A stretch of DNA of 64,000 nt. Source: Dysgonomonas sp. PF1-14 (GTDB lineage Bacteria > Bacteroidota > Bacteroidia > Bacteroidales > Dysgonomonadaceae). Location: positions 27,953 to 91,952 of the forward strand of contig NZ_JARXWN010000018.1 in NCBI RefSeq assembly GCF_029892965.1. Direction: 5' to 3'. This document shows positions 52,128-61,660 of the stretch, one piece after another (positions within the stretch are counted from its first letter, which is position 1; every line of letters starts with the position of its first letter). Below the pieces are notes generated by a model. It saw only the letters and a list, made by a program, of their open reading frames with translations. It ran no database searches and was not told the DNA's origin. The translations under genes were made by a program, and so were the position numbers.

Positions 52128-54707
52128 ATGGCTAAAATATACCCTAAAGGTTCAGAGTGGAGAAAATGGGATTTGCATTTTCATACGCCGTCTTCCTATG
52201 ATTATAAAGACAATAGTGTAACTAATCAAGACATTATTGACTCACTTATCATGAAGGATATAGCTGTTGTTGCTATAACAGACCATCATGTTATAGATAT
52301 TTCCCGAATTAAAGACCTTAAGAAATTAGCGGCTGAAAGTTTATTGGGAGAAATAACCATATTGCCTGGTATTGAATTTTTATCTGATGCGAGAGGTTCA
52401 GAACCTATACATTTTATAGGAATTTTCCATGAAGATGCTGATATTGAATATATATGGGGACAAATAGAAAATAAAACTTCTTTATGTGAAATTAAAAGGG
52501 ATGGGAAACAACCTAATGAAGTTTATTGCGATTTTGCAGATACAATTAAACTGATTCATGAATTAGGAGGCATTGTGTCTGTACATGCAGGACAAAAGCA
52601 TGGTAGCGTTGAGTGTATAACTAATTCATTACCACATACACAAGCACAGAAAAAGGACATCGCTCATTTAGTTGATATATATGAATTAGGCAAAGAATCT
52701 GACCAAGAAGGATATAATAGAGTTGTTTTTCCTGCAATAGATAAGGTATTGCCTATGGTTATCTGTTCCGACAATCATAATGTAAAAGCTTATGTACAGA
52801 AACAAAATTGCTGGATAAAAGCCGACCCTACTTTTAATGGGTTGTTACAAATTATATATGAACCAATAGAACGGGTAAGGATTCAAGAAAATAATCCTAA
52901 GTTTGATTTTGAAAAATCGCCCTTTACGGATATAAAAGTCAAAGCAAAAACCACCATTTTTAATGACCCTGTGGATGATATACACTTTGACTTGTGTGAA
53001 ATATCATTAAACAGCAACCTAATATCTATTATTGGCGGCAGAGGTACAGGGAAAAGCATTTTGGTCGATTATATAGCAAGGGGATTAGGTAAAGAAAACA
53101 CGAAAGCATATTCTGTCTCGCAGGATGTTTCTGTTTATAGGCAAACATCATTACGAGAAAATACACAAGAATTTAATTTAGGAGATAGTCCCAATATTCC
53201 TTTCTTGTATATATCTCAAAGCCAAATAAAGGAACTGGTTTCCGACAAAGTGAGATTTACCCAAAATATCAGGGAAACTATTGGTGTAACTGATGAATAC
53301 GCTCCAAATCCTGAATATAGAGAAAAAGCAGAAGATGTTACGAATGAGTATTTTAGGGTTGTGAAAATTTTGGATGCCAACGAAACTACCAGTACCGCTA
53401 AAAAAGAAAAAATCCGTGCAGACATAAAGAAAAATAAAGAACTTATAGCTAATGTAACATCTGAAGAAAATAAACCAAAGCTGGAAAATTATCAGAAAGT
53501 TCTAACCAAATTGGAAAAAATAAATCTTTGGTTAAGTCGCATCAACAAATTGAAACAAACGATATTATCCAACAAAGAAAATATTAATCAGGAAATTACA
53601 AATATAAATCAAGATTTAGGAGCAAATTCGGGCTGGAATATTCCATTGTTAAATACAGACGATACAATCCGTTACATAGATACGGAACTATTGCCTAAAA
53701 TCATAGCTACTCAAGAGGAAGTACAGAAAGAAATAGACATAACAAAGGCTGCTTTTAAAGACTTTCAAGGAGATTTAAGCACATTGCTCAATAATATAGG
53801 AGAATTTCAAAATAAGGTTTCTGCGCTGGAACGGGATTTAGCTATTATTGAGGAAGAAGAAAGGAAATTCCAAGATATTAAGACTTCATGGTTCAAAGAC
53901 TTAGGGGAGGCTATCAAGAAATCTATTGACGACTATACAACTCTGATTTCAAATAAATGGCAAAAATTCAAAGAAGGGTATGAGGGTATGCGACCTGACA
54001 TGAAGGACCTATTGGCAACCATTCTAAACAAAGATGAGTTGGATGTTGTCGTAAACATACGATTTGACAAGGATGTTATATACAATCATCTTTTAGATAG
54101 ACTTGATAAAAGAAGCTATAACATAGATAGGTTAAAAGATAGCCTCAAAATAGAAACAATAGAAGATTATTTTAATTTTATCCAGCAAGCACCAGCAAGC
54201 ACCAATCTATTTAGTGATTCTATTACAAATTTAGTCCGAGGCTATTTGCCTGATTTATTGTTTAAAAAATATAACTCTTTTATATCGCATGAGATAGTTG
54301 TTACATCAAAAGGAAAACCTATCACTAAATTATCACATGGGCAACAAGGAACTATCTTTTTGAGATTACAGTTAGCTTCCCGTGCTTTTAGTGAAACTAT
54401 AATTTACGACCAACCCGAAGATGATCTTGATAATGATTTTATTATGAGAGATTTGGTTGATATATTTAGAAAAATAAAACGATATAGACAAGTCGTAATA
54501 GTATCACATAACGCTAACTTAGTTGTAAATGCTGATTCTGAACAAATTATAATCGCCGAAAATATTGATGGAGTCTTGAAATATACATCAGGCTCACTTG
54601 AAAATCCTATTATTAATGAACGGATTTGTGCAATTTTGGAAGGTGGCAAAAATGCGTTTTTAAGCCGTGAGCAAAAATATCACTTAAATGTTCCAGTCGT
54701 TTTATAA
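52128..54707 (+). CDS. PHP phosphoesterase fused to ABC/SMC-type ATPase (TrlF family), defence candidate
   Basis: The 859-residue protein joins a PHP metal-dependent phosphoesterase (KWDLHFHTPSSYD, VVAITDHHVID, GIEFLSD, SVHAGQKHG, ICSDNHN) to an SMC/ABC-like ATPase. The latter has Walker A IIGGRGTGKSILVDY, a long coiled coil (about 410-610), signature KLSHGQQGTIFLRL, Walker B TIIYDQPEDDLDNDF and VIVSHNANLVVNAD. This is the TrlF layout; ATPase-coupled nucleases of this style (such as PrrC and RloC) are antiphage toxins, and TrlF is often put among defence genes. The gene is AT-rich compared with the flanking transfer genes, lies on the opposite strand and has its own promoter and terminator, all signs of acquired cargo. 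Function here is inference. Confidence 0.82.
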   Translation: MAKIYPKGSEWRKWDLHFHTPSSYDYKDNSVTNQDIIDSLIMKDIAVVAITDHHVIDISRIKDLKKLAAESLLGEITILPGIEFLSDARGSEPIHFIGIFHEDADIEYIWGQIENKTSLCEIKRDGKQPNEVYCDFADTIKLIHELGGIVSVHAGQKHGSVECITNSLPHTQAQKKDIAHLVDIYELGKESDQEGYNRVVFPAIDKVLPMVICSDNHNVKAYVQKQNCWIKADPTFNGLLQIIYEPIERVRIQENNPKFDFEKSPFTDIKVKAKTTIFNDPVDDIHFDLCEISLNSNLISIIGGRGTGKSILVDYIARGLGKENTKAYSVSQDVSVYRQTSLRENTQEFNLGDSPNIPFLYISQSQIKELVSDKVRFTQNIRETIGVTDEYAPNPEYREKAEDVTNEYFRVVKILDANETTSTAKKEKIRADIKKNKELIANVTSEENKPKLENYQKVLTKLEKINLWLSRINKLKQTILSNKENINQEITNINQDLGANSGWNIPLLNTDDTIRYIDTELLPKIIATQEEVQKEIDITKAAFKDFQGDLSTLLNNIGEFQNKVSALERDLAIIEEEERKFQDIKTSWFKDLGEAIKKSIDDYTTLISNKWQKFKEGYEGMRPDMKDLLATILNKDELDVVVNIRFDKDVIYNHLLDRLDKRSYNIDRLKDSLKIETIEDYFNFIQQAPASTNLFSDSITNLVRGYLPDLLFKKYNSFISHEIVVTSKGKPITKLSHGQQGTIFLRLQLASRAFSETIIYDQPEDDLDNDFIMRDLVDIFRKIKRYRQVVIVSHNANLVVNADSEQIIIAENIDGVLKYTSGSLENPIINERICAILEGGKNAFLSREQKYHLNVPVVL

Positions 54708-54715
54708 GTCATAAT

Positions 54716-54743
54716 AAGAGCCGCAAAATACGGCTCTTACTCT
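54716..54743. terminator. Bidirectional terminator between cargo gene and mobC
   Basis: AAGAGCCG-CAAAATA-CGGCTCTT forms an 8-bp stem, followed by T-rich sequence (TCTTTTTATT) on the plus strand and preceded by A-rich sequence serving the minus strand. Confidence 0.75.
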
Positions 54744-54750
54744 TTTTATT

Positions 54751-56760
54751 CTACTCCTCCTTCGGCAACAAATGCCTTAAATTCTCATCATTCCGAATCC
54801 GCTCCAACTCATCCGCCACAATCTGTTTGGCTTCCGCTTTGATACGGTCGTAATTCTCCTTAATCATTTCTTTCATGCGATCCACGCCGTTTTCATCTAC
54901 AAAGTTGGTGATAACTGGTATTTTCTTGTACACTTTCGTTTCTGCGGAAACACGTTCGTTATCGACAACGATTTCACAGTGGAAAATCTTCTGCTCAATA
55001 CGTTCATCGAAATTGTCTGCCACCGCTCCAACAAACATTCCCTGTGTTAAGTTACTAATCTTGCTGGGTGGTATCAGGCTATCCATTTGGGTAGAAATGG
55101 AAGTCGATTTATCGTTCCGGTTTATCGTCATGGACTGGCGTTTCTGTAACACTTTCCCGAAACGGTCGGACAACGTTTTCGCTGTATCGCCGACCACTTG
55201 CCCGGAAAAGATATTGCCTACGGTGTTCATCACCACAGCCGCCTCCTTATCCCCATAGTCGCGCTTTAGCTGCGAAAAATCCTGAAAGCCCAACAATACA
55301 GCAACCTTGTTGCTTCGCGCAGTGGCTATCAGGTTATCCAACCCTTTGAAATAAATAGTCGGCAACTCATCAATGATAACCGAAGATTTGAGTTGCCCCT
55401 TTTTATTAATCAACTTCACAATACGGGAATTATACAATCCGAGAGCCGCACCGTATATATTCTGGCGGTCGGGATTGTTCCCCACGACCAACATTTTAGG
55501 GTCGTCCGGATTATTAATATCCAGCGTAAATTCATCGCCCGACATTACCCAATATAATTGTGGACTAATCATGCGGGAGAGCGGTATTTTCGCACTCGCA
55601 ATCTGTCCTTGAAGCTGGTCGGCAGCCCCAGATTTCCACGCATCCATAAAGGGAGAAAGGTAGTTTTCGAGGTCGGGATAAGAGGTTAGAATCGGAAAAA
55701 TATCTTCATAACTTTTGTTCAAAAACTCGATAGCATGGGGAAAAGTACAATACTTCCCATCCTCATAAATCCGCAAATACCAGATAATAGCGGCGAAAAG
55801 AATAATCGGGGATTCGACGAAGAAGTCACCCTGCTTCTGTACCCACGTCCGGTTCAAATTCAGCATTATCGTATATGCCGATTCGTAGGCATCCGAAATA
55901 TCATCCATAAACGAAGGATTAATCGGATTGCAACGGTGCGAACGGCTCGGATCATCGAAATTAATTACATAGAATGTCGGTACTTTCTCGTAACCTTCCC
56001 GGTTGTTTAACAGGTGGTTATAAGCAATAGTCGAGAGGTCTGGAAACTTGAAGTCGTAAATATAGCCTGTATAGCCTTTCTCAATCTGCTGTTTGATAAA
56101 TTGGTTTACAACGGCATAAGACTTACCCGAACCCGGCGTACCCAAAACGATAGCTGCCCGGAACGGATTTACAACATTTATCCACCCTTTCCACTGCTTC
56201 TTTTTATACCAGAATTTCGTAGGCAGATTTACCGAATAATCGTTTACCATCAGCTTAGTTTCCTGCATAAACGATTCGTTTTCCGTATTGAAAACATCGT
56301 CAAACATATTGTTTTTGAGTAAGCGGCTTATCCATGTACCCGCCATCAATAATAATATGTAGCCTGCCGAAATGGTGAAAATATATAATCCGGCATTGGC
56401 TACTTTGGGTAACGGTAATGCCAATAGCCACCAGTTCAAAAAGAACAGGACGAAACCGATACCGAGGCATACATAGATTTTTGTCCATGTAATCTTTTCC
56501 TCTTTCACGCCCTTTGTTCCCAGACAGGACAAAGCGAGAAAAACAATAGCAAAGATTTTCGTCCACAGGATAGAGGTAAATAATCCGGCGGTACGGTTAA
56601 AATTCATCAGGATTTTATCGACCACGCCGATATTGATTCCCCACTCGTGCATTGCCTCGTAACAGAACCAATACACATTTATCACTACAAATAGTATAGA
56701 GAGCGCACGCATAAAGTCCATCACCTTAGCCAAGCCCCTCAAGTCATCTTCATTTTGCAT
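54751..56760 (-). CDS. mobC: Type IV coupling protein (TraG/VirD4-like), MobC of CTnDOT type
   Basis: The 669-residue inner-membrane ATPase brings the relaxase-DNA complex to the mating pore. N-terminal membrane helices lie in the first 150 residues, then Walker A VLGTPGSGKSYAVVN near residue 213 and Walker B SSVIIDELPTIY near residue 455. SQLKRDYGDKEAAVVMNTVG is the usual coupling-protein segment. The C-terminus is basic and helical (MIKENYDRIKAEAKQIVADE). It follows the broken mobB by 34 bases, the order mobA-mobB-mobC of CTnDOT elements. Confidence 0.93.
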   Translation of the reverse strand: MQNEDDLRGLAKVMDFMRALSILFVVINVYWFCYEAMHEWGINIGVVDKILMNFNRTAGLFTSILWTKIFAIVFLALSCLGTKGVKEEKITWTKIYVCLGIGFVLFFLNWWLLALPLPKVANAGLYIFTISAGYILLLMAGTWISRLLKNNMFDDVFNTENESFMQETKLMVNDYSVNLPTKFWYKKKQWKGWINVVNPFRAAIVLGTPGSGKSYAVVNQFIKQQIEKGYTGYIYDFKFPDLSTIAYNHLLNNREGYEKVPTFYVINFDDPSRSHRCNPINPSFMDDISDAYESAYTIMLNLNRTWVQKQGDFFVESPIILFAAIIWYLRIYEDGKYCTFPHAIEFLNKSYEDIFPILTSYPDLENYLSPFMDAWKSGAADQLQGQIASAKIPLSRMISPQLYWVMSGDEFTLDINNPDDPKMLVVGNNPDRQNIYGAALGLYNSRIVKLINKKGQLKSSVIIDELPTIYFKGLDNLIATARSNKVAVLLGFQDFSQLKRDYGDKEAAVVMNTVGNIFSGQVVGDTAKTLSDRFGKVLQKRQSMTINRNDKSTSISTQMDSLIPPSKISNLTQGMFVGAVADNFDERIEQKIFHCEIVVDNERVSAETKVYKKIPVITNFVDENGVDRMKEMIKENYDRIKAEAKQIVADELERIRNDENLRHLLPKEE

Positions 56761-56794
56761 AATCGTAAAAATTAAATTGTTCTTACTTCAAATT

Positions 56795-58062
56795 TTATAG
56801 CTGCCTGCCGTACCTGCGCTTCTTCTTTTTCTTGCGCCTTAGGCTCGGCTGATTGTTGTCCTGCCCCTGTGTTTCGGGGGTTAGGACAGATAACAGGCTA
56901 CTCGCCGCATCATCGACCGTAGAATGCCCGGCTTGCGGTTGCTTGTCGGTAGTGGATTTATCAGTCTGGCGTAAATCATCAGTCGATTTTACTTGCTGTG
57001 TTTGCAGATCCTCGCGGTGCGAATCATCTGCGAACCGTTCATTAAGAACATTCGCTGAAAACTCCTTACCCAGACGCGAACCGTTTAGTACCGCCCGTTC
57101 GTTGTGGTCGATAAACGTAGCCCCGAATATGCGCCCTTCATCGTTGCGGCGAAGCACCAAGTCAATACCTTTCTTCTGTAATGCCGTCCGGAACTCGCTT
57201 TCGGTGCGGGTACTATTCAAGGCTTCGGAAACCATTGTACGGGTACGGGCTGTAACACCGTCCGTTTTGATTCTTTCTTTCGATACGCCAAACTGCTTTT
57301 CCAACGCCTCGATACCGAGAGCTTTACCGAACAGGGAGGATTTTAAGGGCTTGCCGATACGGTTGCCCTCATCGTCCAATGCAGAGTAAACCAATCCCCG
57401 GTAAGGCTTGCCCTTATTCTCCCCTTTGATTTCCTCCACGCCTACATTATATAAGGATAGCAGAGCGCGGTATTCGCCGAGTGTTTGGAAACGGTACATT
57501 TCGGAAAGCGGCTTGATAACGTTGGCCACCTGTTTTTTTAAGTTCCCCTGGCTAACGTTTACCGGAGCAAGCTGCCACGCCTCGCCCTGCTTCTGACCGT
57601 TGGCGGGAATCAGGTTATATTCCTTTTCCAACTCCCGCCGGATTTTGTTGCTGCGGTCTTTCTCGAAGCTGTCGGGAACAAGCGAGCCATCGGGACGGAC
57701 ACGGGTCAAACGATGTGGATGTGCTGGCGGTCTATATCCTCATGTTTGAAAATCATGTAAGGCTGCGAACCATATCCCAACCGCTCCATATACTTTTGCC
57801 CGATCTCGGTAAGCTGCTCATCGGTCAGTTTATCGTCCGGGTGCGGATTCAGTGAAGCATGAATAACTGGCTTTTTAGTGGTGATATGCGAGGGCATAAA
57901 CCGCTCAAAATCCTGCATACAGGTAGAGGCATTGAATGCTCCATCGGTAGGTTCAATCACTAAATTAGTCGCCAGAATCTTACCCAAACCCTCGTCCACT
58001 TTCTCCTGATTGTAGGAAAGTGCGCCGTACAGATTGCTTCCGTGAGAGATTTTCGCCACCAT
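56795..58062 (-). pseudogene. mobB: Relaxase MobB, interrupted by a one-base frameshift
   Basis: The N-terminal frame (58062 down to 57706) reads MVAKISHGSNLYGALSYNQE through FKHEDIDRQHIHIV and then hits TGA. The next frame resumes at once: TRVRPDGSLVPDSFEKDRSN, through SRLGKEFSANVLNERF to the end KKKKKRRYGRQL. Adding one base (TTTGACC to TTT-C-GACC) would restore IVSTRVRPDG, matching the intact relaxase at 10819 (VVSIRVDE). The break lies just after the three-His motif. Either it inactivates the relaxase, or it is a sequencing error, since the rest (about 422 codons) is undamaged. Order and spacing follow CTnDOT mobA-mobB-mobC. Confidence 0.85.
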
Positions 58063-58065
58063 TTT

Positions 58066-58497
58066 TTACAGGTATTTCGCCTTAAACTGCTCGCATAGCT
58101 GCATCACTTCGCGCCCGATTCCCGCCAGTTCTACGGTCGCTTTTTCTAATTTATAGAGCAATGCGAGGGCTTTTTTCTCCCCGAAATTGCTGTGCAGTTC
58201 CTTTACAATCTGGTTGTAATTAACGCCCACGCTCCGAAACTGGCTGTGTAACGCGGTCAGCTTTGCGGTAAATTCGACAGCCGATGCGTCCGTTTTTACT
58301 ACCCGGAACTCATCGCCAAAGATGCGGGCTGAGATAAAAGCAGACAGCGAACTTACGCCTGATTGCTCGAACATGGCAAGAAATCCGGCGTGCTGGGTGT
58401 CCGTCAGGTTCACCGTCAGCCGATGTTTCGCCGGGTCGTTCTTCGGGGGTCTGCCCCCCTTTCCCCGTTTGCGGGGTTCTCTTTTTTCTTCGTTCAT
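58066..58497 (-). CDS. mobA: Relaxosome accessory protein MobA
   Basis: The 143-residue protein has a basic N-terminus (REPRKRGKGGRPPKNDPAKH), a ribbon-helix-helix-like LTVNLTDTQHAGFLAMFEQS, and the family motif VGVNYNQIVKELHSNFGEKK. It should bind oriT and direct MobB. The stop is 3 bases from the mobB start. The ATG directly follows the shared leader motif ACCACTAAAAGATTAATG. It is the same family as the protein at 12027-12458. Confidence 0.88.
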   Translation of the reverse strand: MNEEKREPRKRGKGGRPPKNDPAKHRLTVNLTDTQHAGFLAMFEQSGVSSLSAFISARIFGDEFRVVKTDASAVEFTAKLTALHSQFRSVGVNYNQIVKELHSNFGEKKALALLYKLEKATVELAGIGREVMQLCEQFKAKYL

Positions 58498-58518
58498 AAC
58501 ATTAATCTTTTAGTGGTT
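58498..58518 (-). promoter_or_regulatory. Shared leader motif, copy 3 (mobA)
   Basis: Minus strand AACCACTAAAAGATTAATGT, ending one base from the mobA ATG. The same motif is found before topB and in two plus-strand places. Confidence 0.5.
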
Positions 58519-59229
58519 ATATGAACGTTTGCGGTCGGCTCATGCCGGCTTAATTTTTCCCGACTTCGGAGAGGAAAATCCCCTCTGGAAGAGCAAGAGG
58601 TTGATGCTGCAAAAAACGAAGTTTGCTGCAATCAACACATCTTGCTATTTGCCAAAATGCAAATACGTTTTGCCCGCAAGGGGCATCTTTTCGTCCCGAA
58701 CTTTTCGGGATATAAGACTGCCCTTCGCCGGGCTATTTTTGAGTGCCGGAACTATCTTAAAAATCGGCATGAATACCCCGCAACGTTTCACGCTGCAAAG
58801 TTATAGTGAATAAATAACACGCTGTATATCAATAAGTATAGACAATCCCGGACAGAAGCTACCACCCCTCGAAAATATGGTGCAAGTATGAAAAAGAAGG
58901 CGTTTATTTGCTCCCGAAAATGGATTTGAAGCCTCGCTGATTTATGAATTTACCGAGGTGAAAAACCAACTATTTGAATTTGTATTGTCGTGCTGTCGTA
59001 CTGTTGTAAATAAGTGCTGTTTTATCGGAATATCACTTTGCATTTTTACTCTTTCAGCTATGTATTGCTGTAAGTAAATGAACAGGCAGAAAACTATCAA
59101 AGCATTTCATTCTGTCAATGTGGAAATGCGGCAATCAATAGGCAAACAATCAAATATTAACTGAATAAAAGCAGTACCGGATTAGAGGTACAAATAATTC
59201 AATAAATAACAATTAAAACATTCAGAACA
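58519..59229. other. Long non-coding leader, oriT candidate of the conjugative element
   Basis: No gene in this 711-base gap between divergent mobA and traA. The mobA-proximal half is GC-rich and has short palindromes, such as CCCGAA-CTT-TTCGGG (about 58698-58712). In CTnDOT-type elements, oriT is next to mobA, so it should be here. A 27-base stretch at 58839-58865 repeats part of a downstream coding gene. Confidence 0.5.
58839..58865 (+). repeat. 27-bp direct repeat shared with 60611-60637
   Basis: From TAGACAATCCCGGACAGAAG to CTACCAC, all 27 bases are identical to 60611-60637 inside the traC/D-like gene. The match ends sharply on both sides, so this is a transposed or recombined fragment. 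Confidence 0.85.
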
Positions 59230-60003
59230 ATGAAAAAGGAAGTAAGTAAAAAAGAGCCGAAGTATGTAGCGTTCAGCACTCAAAAAGGCGGAGCAGGAAA
59301 AACGACTCTTACGGTTTTGATCGCAAGTTATCTGCATTATGTCAAAGGTTACAATGTGGCAATCGTGGATTGCGACTACCCGCAGCACTCCATTGCTGAA
59401 ATGCGGGAACGCGATTTCAAAATGGTGGAACAAGACGAGTATTACAAGGGAATGGCTTACGAACAGTTTACCCGTTTGGAAGGAAAGCGAGCCTATCCTG
59501 TGATTGAGAGTAGTACGGAAAAAGCGTTGAGCGATGCCGATGCGCTTTGTGAACAGGGTGAGTATGACTTTGTGTTCTTCGATCTGCCCGGAACAATGAA
59601 CAATCGTGATTTAGTTCTCGCCCTCGCCAGTATGGACTATATCATCGCTCCGATTGCTGCTGACCGTGTAGTAATGGAAAGCACCCTCAACTACATGATT
59701 GTTGTAAGGGACAATATCGTGAACACGGGTAAATCCAATATCAAAGCGATGCGGCTATTATGGAATCTGGTTGATGGCAGGGAAAAATCCGAATTATATG
59801 AGGTGTACGAAGGGGTTATCAAAGAGTTGGGGTTTATAGCCCTTAACACCTTCATTCCCGACAGCAAACGTTTTCGCAGAGAGCAGTCGGTCAATCACAA
59901 AGCCCTGTTCCGTTCAACATTATTCCCTGCGGATAAATCCCTTGTAAAAGGCAGTAATATAGATGCCCTTACCGATGAGCTTTTGGAATTGATAAATGGG
60001 TAA
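59230..60003 (+). CDS. traA: ParA-family ATPase, TraA of CTn
   Basis: The 257-residue ATPase has a deviant Walker A, STQKGGAGKTTLTVLIASYL, followed by NVAIVDCDYPQHSIAEMRE and FVFFDLPGT. These are ParA/Soj-like partition motifs. As traA it heads the transfer operon of CTnDOT elements. It is followed 3 bases later by the DUF3408 gene. Start MKKEVSKKEPKYVAFS has a good context. The role in transfer is by position. Confidence 0.9.
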   Translation: MKKEVSKKEPKYVAFSTQKGGAGKTTLTVLIASYLHYVKGYNVAIVDCDYPQHSIAEMRERDFKMVEQDEYYKGMAYEQFTRLEGKRAYPVIESSTEKALSDADALCEQGEYDFVFFDLPGTMNNRDLVLALASMDYIIAPIAADRVVMESTLNYMIVVRDNIVNTGKSNIKAMRLLWNLVDGREKSELYEVYEGVIKELGFIALNTFIPDSKRFRREQSVNHKALFRSTLFPADKSLVKGSNIDALTDELLELING

Positions 60004-60006
60004 GCT

Positions 60007-60429
60007 ATGGCAAAGAAAGTGGATACATCAGGGTTTGACCCCGACTTTATCATAGGTCAGACCAAACCCGACAACAGGGCAAATTCGCAGGTTATCCAAC
60101 CCGCTGAACCTGCGTTGGAAGATAGCCCGCCAGAACAGGAGAATTTACCGGAACAGCCGAAAGAAAAAGAAACGCCGAAGCGCAAGCGCGGCGGGCAGGC
60201 AGGATATAAAGAAACCTTTTTGAAGCGTAACGAAATCAAGACACGGCAATGTGTCTATATCAGCTACGATGTTCATGCGGTTATCACAAAACTTGTCAGG
60301 GCTTTGGTCGATGCTGGAAATGATATTTCCGTAGGCGGGTATATAGATACGGTGCTTAATGAACACCTGCAACTCCATAAGGAAGAAATAAACGAGGTAT
60401 ATCGGCAACGCCCGGACGATTTACTGTAA
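60007..60429 (+). CDS. traB: DUF3408 protein, TraB of CTn
   Basis: The 140-residue protein has an acidic Pro-rich N-terminus (EPALEDSPPEQENLPEQPKE), a basic segment (TPKRKRGGQAGYKETFLKRN), and the DUF3408 C-terminal domain (QCVYISYDVHAVITKLVRAL, then ISVGGYIDTVLNEHLQ). Probably a ribbon-helix-helix DNA-binding partner of TraA. Spacing is 3 bases to traA and 11 to the next gene. Confidence 0.8.
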   Translation: MAKKVDTSGFDPDFIIGQTKPDNRANSQVIQPAEPALEDSPPEQENLPEQPKEKETPKRKRGGQAGYKETFLKRNEIKTRQCVYISYDVHAVITKLVRALVDAGNDISVGGYIDTVLNEHLQLHKEEINEVYRQRPDDLL

Positions 60430-60440
60430 ATGAATAAGCT

Positions 60441-61181
60441 ATGGAAAGATATATCATCTCAGCCATTATGCTGTACGCATTAGTTGTTGTCCTGTACCTG
60501 CTTCGGGAACGGATGCATAAACGGAAAAAGAACGCAGCGAAAAATCCCGGTTTCAATCCGTTTCGTTCCACCCCGAAAGAGGATATAATCGGCAAAAGTA
60601 AATTTGACCTTAGACAATCCCGGACAGAAGCTACCACGCTGATTCATAATGAAAAACGGATTGAAAATGCGCCTATATTTGCTGATGAAAACAAAAAAGA
60701 TGCTCCGGTAACACCCCCTTTGGTTGAATCGGAAACAGTCTTATCCGATGAAAATATGACGGACGAAAATTCAAACGAAATCAATTTAGTAATTGAGAAC
60801 ACACCCCCCGAATTTGAGCCGGAATATAACACAGAAGATATAGACGAAGAAGAAACAGAGGATGAAGATACCGAAGGGGTTGCCGGGGTTTCGATGGCAC
60901 TCGGACTTGGCTTTGACGATCTGGCGGGAATGGTGCGAACGGTAGAAACTACCGATGTCGCAACAACCGAAGAAAAAGAAGAAGCCGGGCGGGTACTGGT
61001 AGAAATACGAAAGACCGAAATGTTCGATCAGGTCGCAGGCGATGAACCGAAAAAGAAAGTGGTGTCCGCACTTATGGACGATTACTTCGCAGCTTTCCAC
61101 CGCAAGAAACGGGAGGCGGGAGAAACGGACGAGCCTGTGATGAAAGCACCGAAAGATTTTGATTTACGCAGCTTTGCGTAG
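60441..61181 (+). CDS. Conjugal transfer protein, TraC/TraD-like
   Basis: The 246-residue protein has one N-terminal membrane helix (IISAIMLYALVVVLYLLRER), a basic stretch, a long acidic disordered region (TEDIDEEETEDEDTEG) and a C-terminal helical part with KVVSALMDDYFAAFHRKKRE. Position between traB and traE fits the third small gene of CTn operons (TraC or TraD). It contains the 27-base sequence copied at 58839. Function is unknown; a membrane-bound accessory is likely. Confidence 0.65.
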   Translation: MERYIISAIMLYALVVVLYLLRERMHKRKKNAAKNPGFNPFRSTPKEDIIGKSKFDLRQSRTEATTLIHNEKRIENAPIFADENKKDAPVTPPLVESETVLSDENMTDENSNEINLVIENTPPEFEPEYNTEDIDEEETEDEDTEGVAGVSMALGLGFDDLAGMVRTVETTDVATTEEKEEAGRVLVEIRKTEMFDQVAGDEPKKKVVSALMDDYFAAFHRKKREAGETDEPVMKAPKDFDLRSFA

Positions 61182-61245
61182 GATGTATAACAAGTAAAAA
61201 CAAAGTAAAATGAAAGAAAGGGATTACGGTTAGCTACGCCTGACC

Positions 61246-61268
61246 ACCACTAAAAGATCGAGTTAAAC
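61246..61268 (+). promoter_or_regulatory. Shared leader motif, copy 4 (before traE)
   Basis: ACCACTAAAAGATCGAG followed by TTAAAC, 64 bases before traE. This fits the view that the motif marks starts of transfer transcripts. Confidence 0.45.
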
Positions 61269-61285
61269 AACAATTATTCATTTCC

Positions 61286-61315
61286 GGTACAGGGGACTAT
61301 TCCACCCCCTGTACC
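61286..61315 (+). other. Stem-loop in the traE leader
   Basis: GGTACAGGGG-...-CCCCTGTACC makes a 10-bp stem with a 10-base loop, 17 bases before the traE ATG. No T-run follows. It could be an attenuator or a translation control hairpin. Confidence 0.5.
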
Positions 61316-61332
61316 ATTAATCAAAAAATCGT

Positions 61333-61635
61333 ATGACAAAGAAGAAAATTCTTATGTCGGCAGCCTTTATTTTCGCTGCCGTATCATCCGCCTTTGCACA
61401 GGGCAACGGTATCGGGGGCATTACCGAAGCTACCAATATGGTAACATCGTATTTCGATCCCGGCACAAAATTGATTTACGCCATCGGTGCGGTCGTAGGG
61501 CTTATCGGCGGAATCAAAGTATATAACAAGTTCTCTTCGGGCGACCCCGATACATCGAAAACCGCCGCCTCTTGGTTCGGCGCGTGTATCTTCCTGATTG
61601 TCGCCGCCACCATCCTACGTTCCTTCTTCCTGTAA
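61333..61635 (+). CDS. traE: TraE (DUF4134), conjugative pilin-like membrane protein
   Basis: The 100-residue protein has a signal sequence (KILMSAAFIFAAVSSAFAQG), then YFDPGTKLIYAIGAVVGLIG and a second membrane helix (WFGACIFLIVAATILRSFFL). DUF4134/TraE proteins resemble VirB2-like pilin subunits. The gene is the first of the membrane set traE-traF-traG. An attenuator-like stem precedes it. Confidence 0.88.
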   Translation: MTKKKILMSAAFIFAAVSSAFAQGNGIGGITEATNMVTSYFDPGTKLIYAIGAVVGLIGGIKVYNKFSSGDPDTSKTAASWFGACIFLIVAATILRSFFL

Positions 61636-61660
61636 TCCATTTCAAAAACGATAAAACGAA

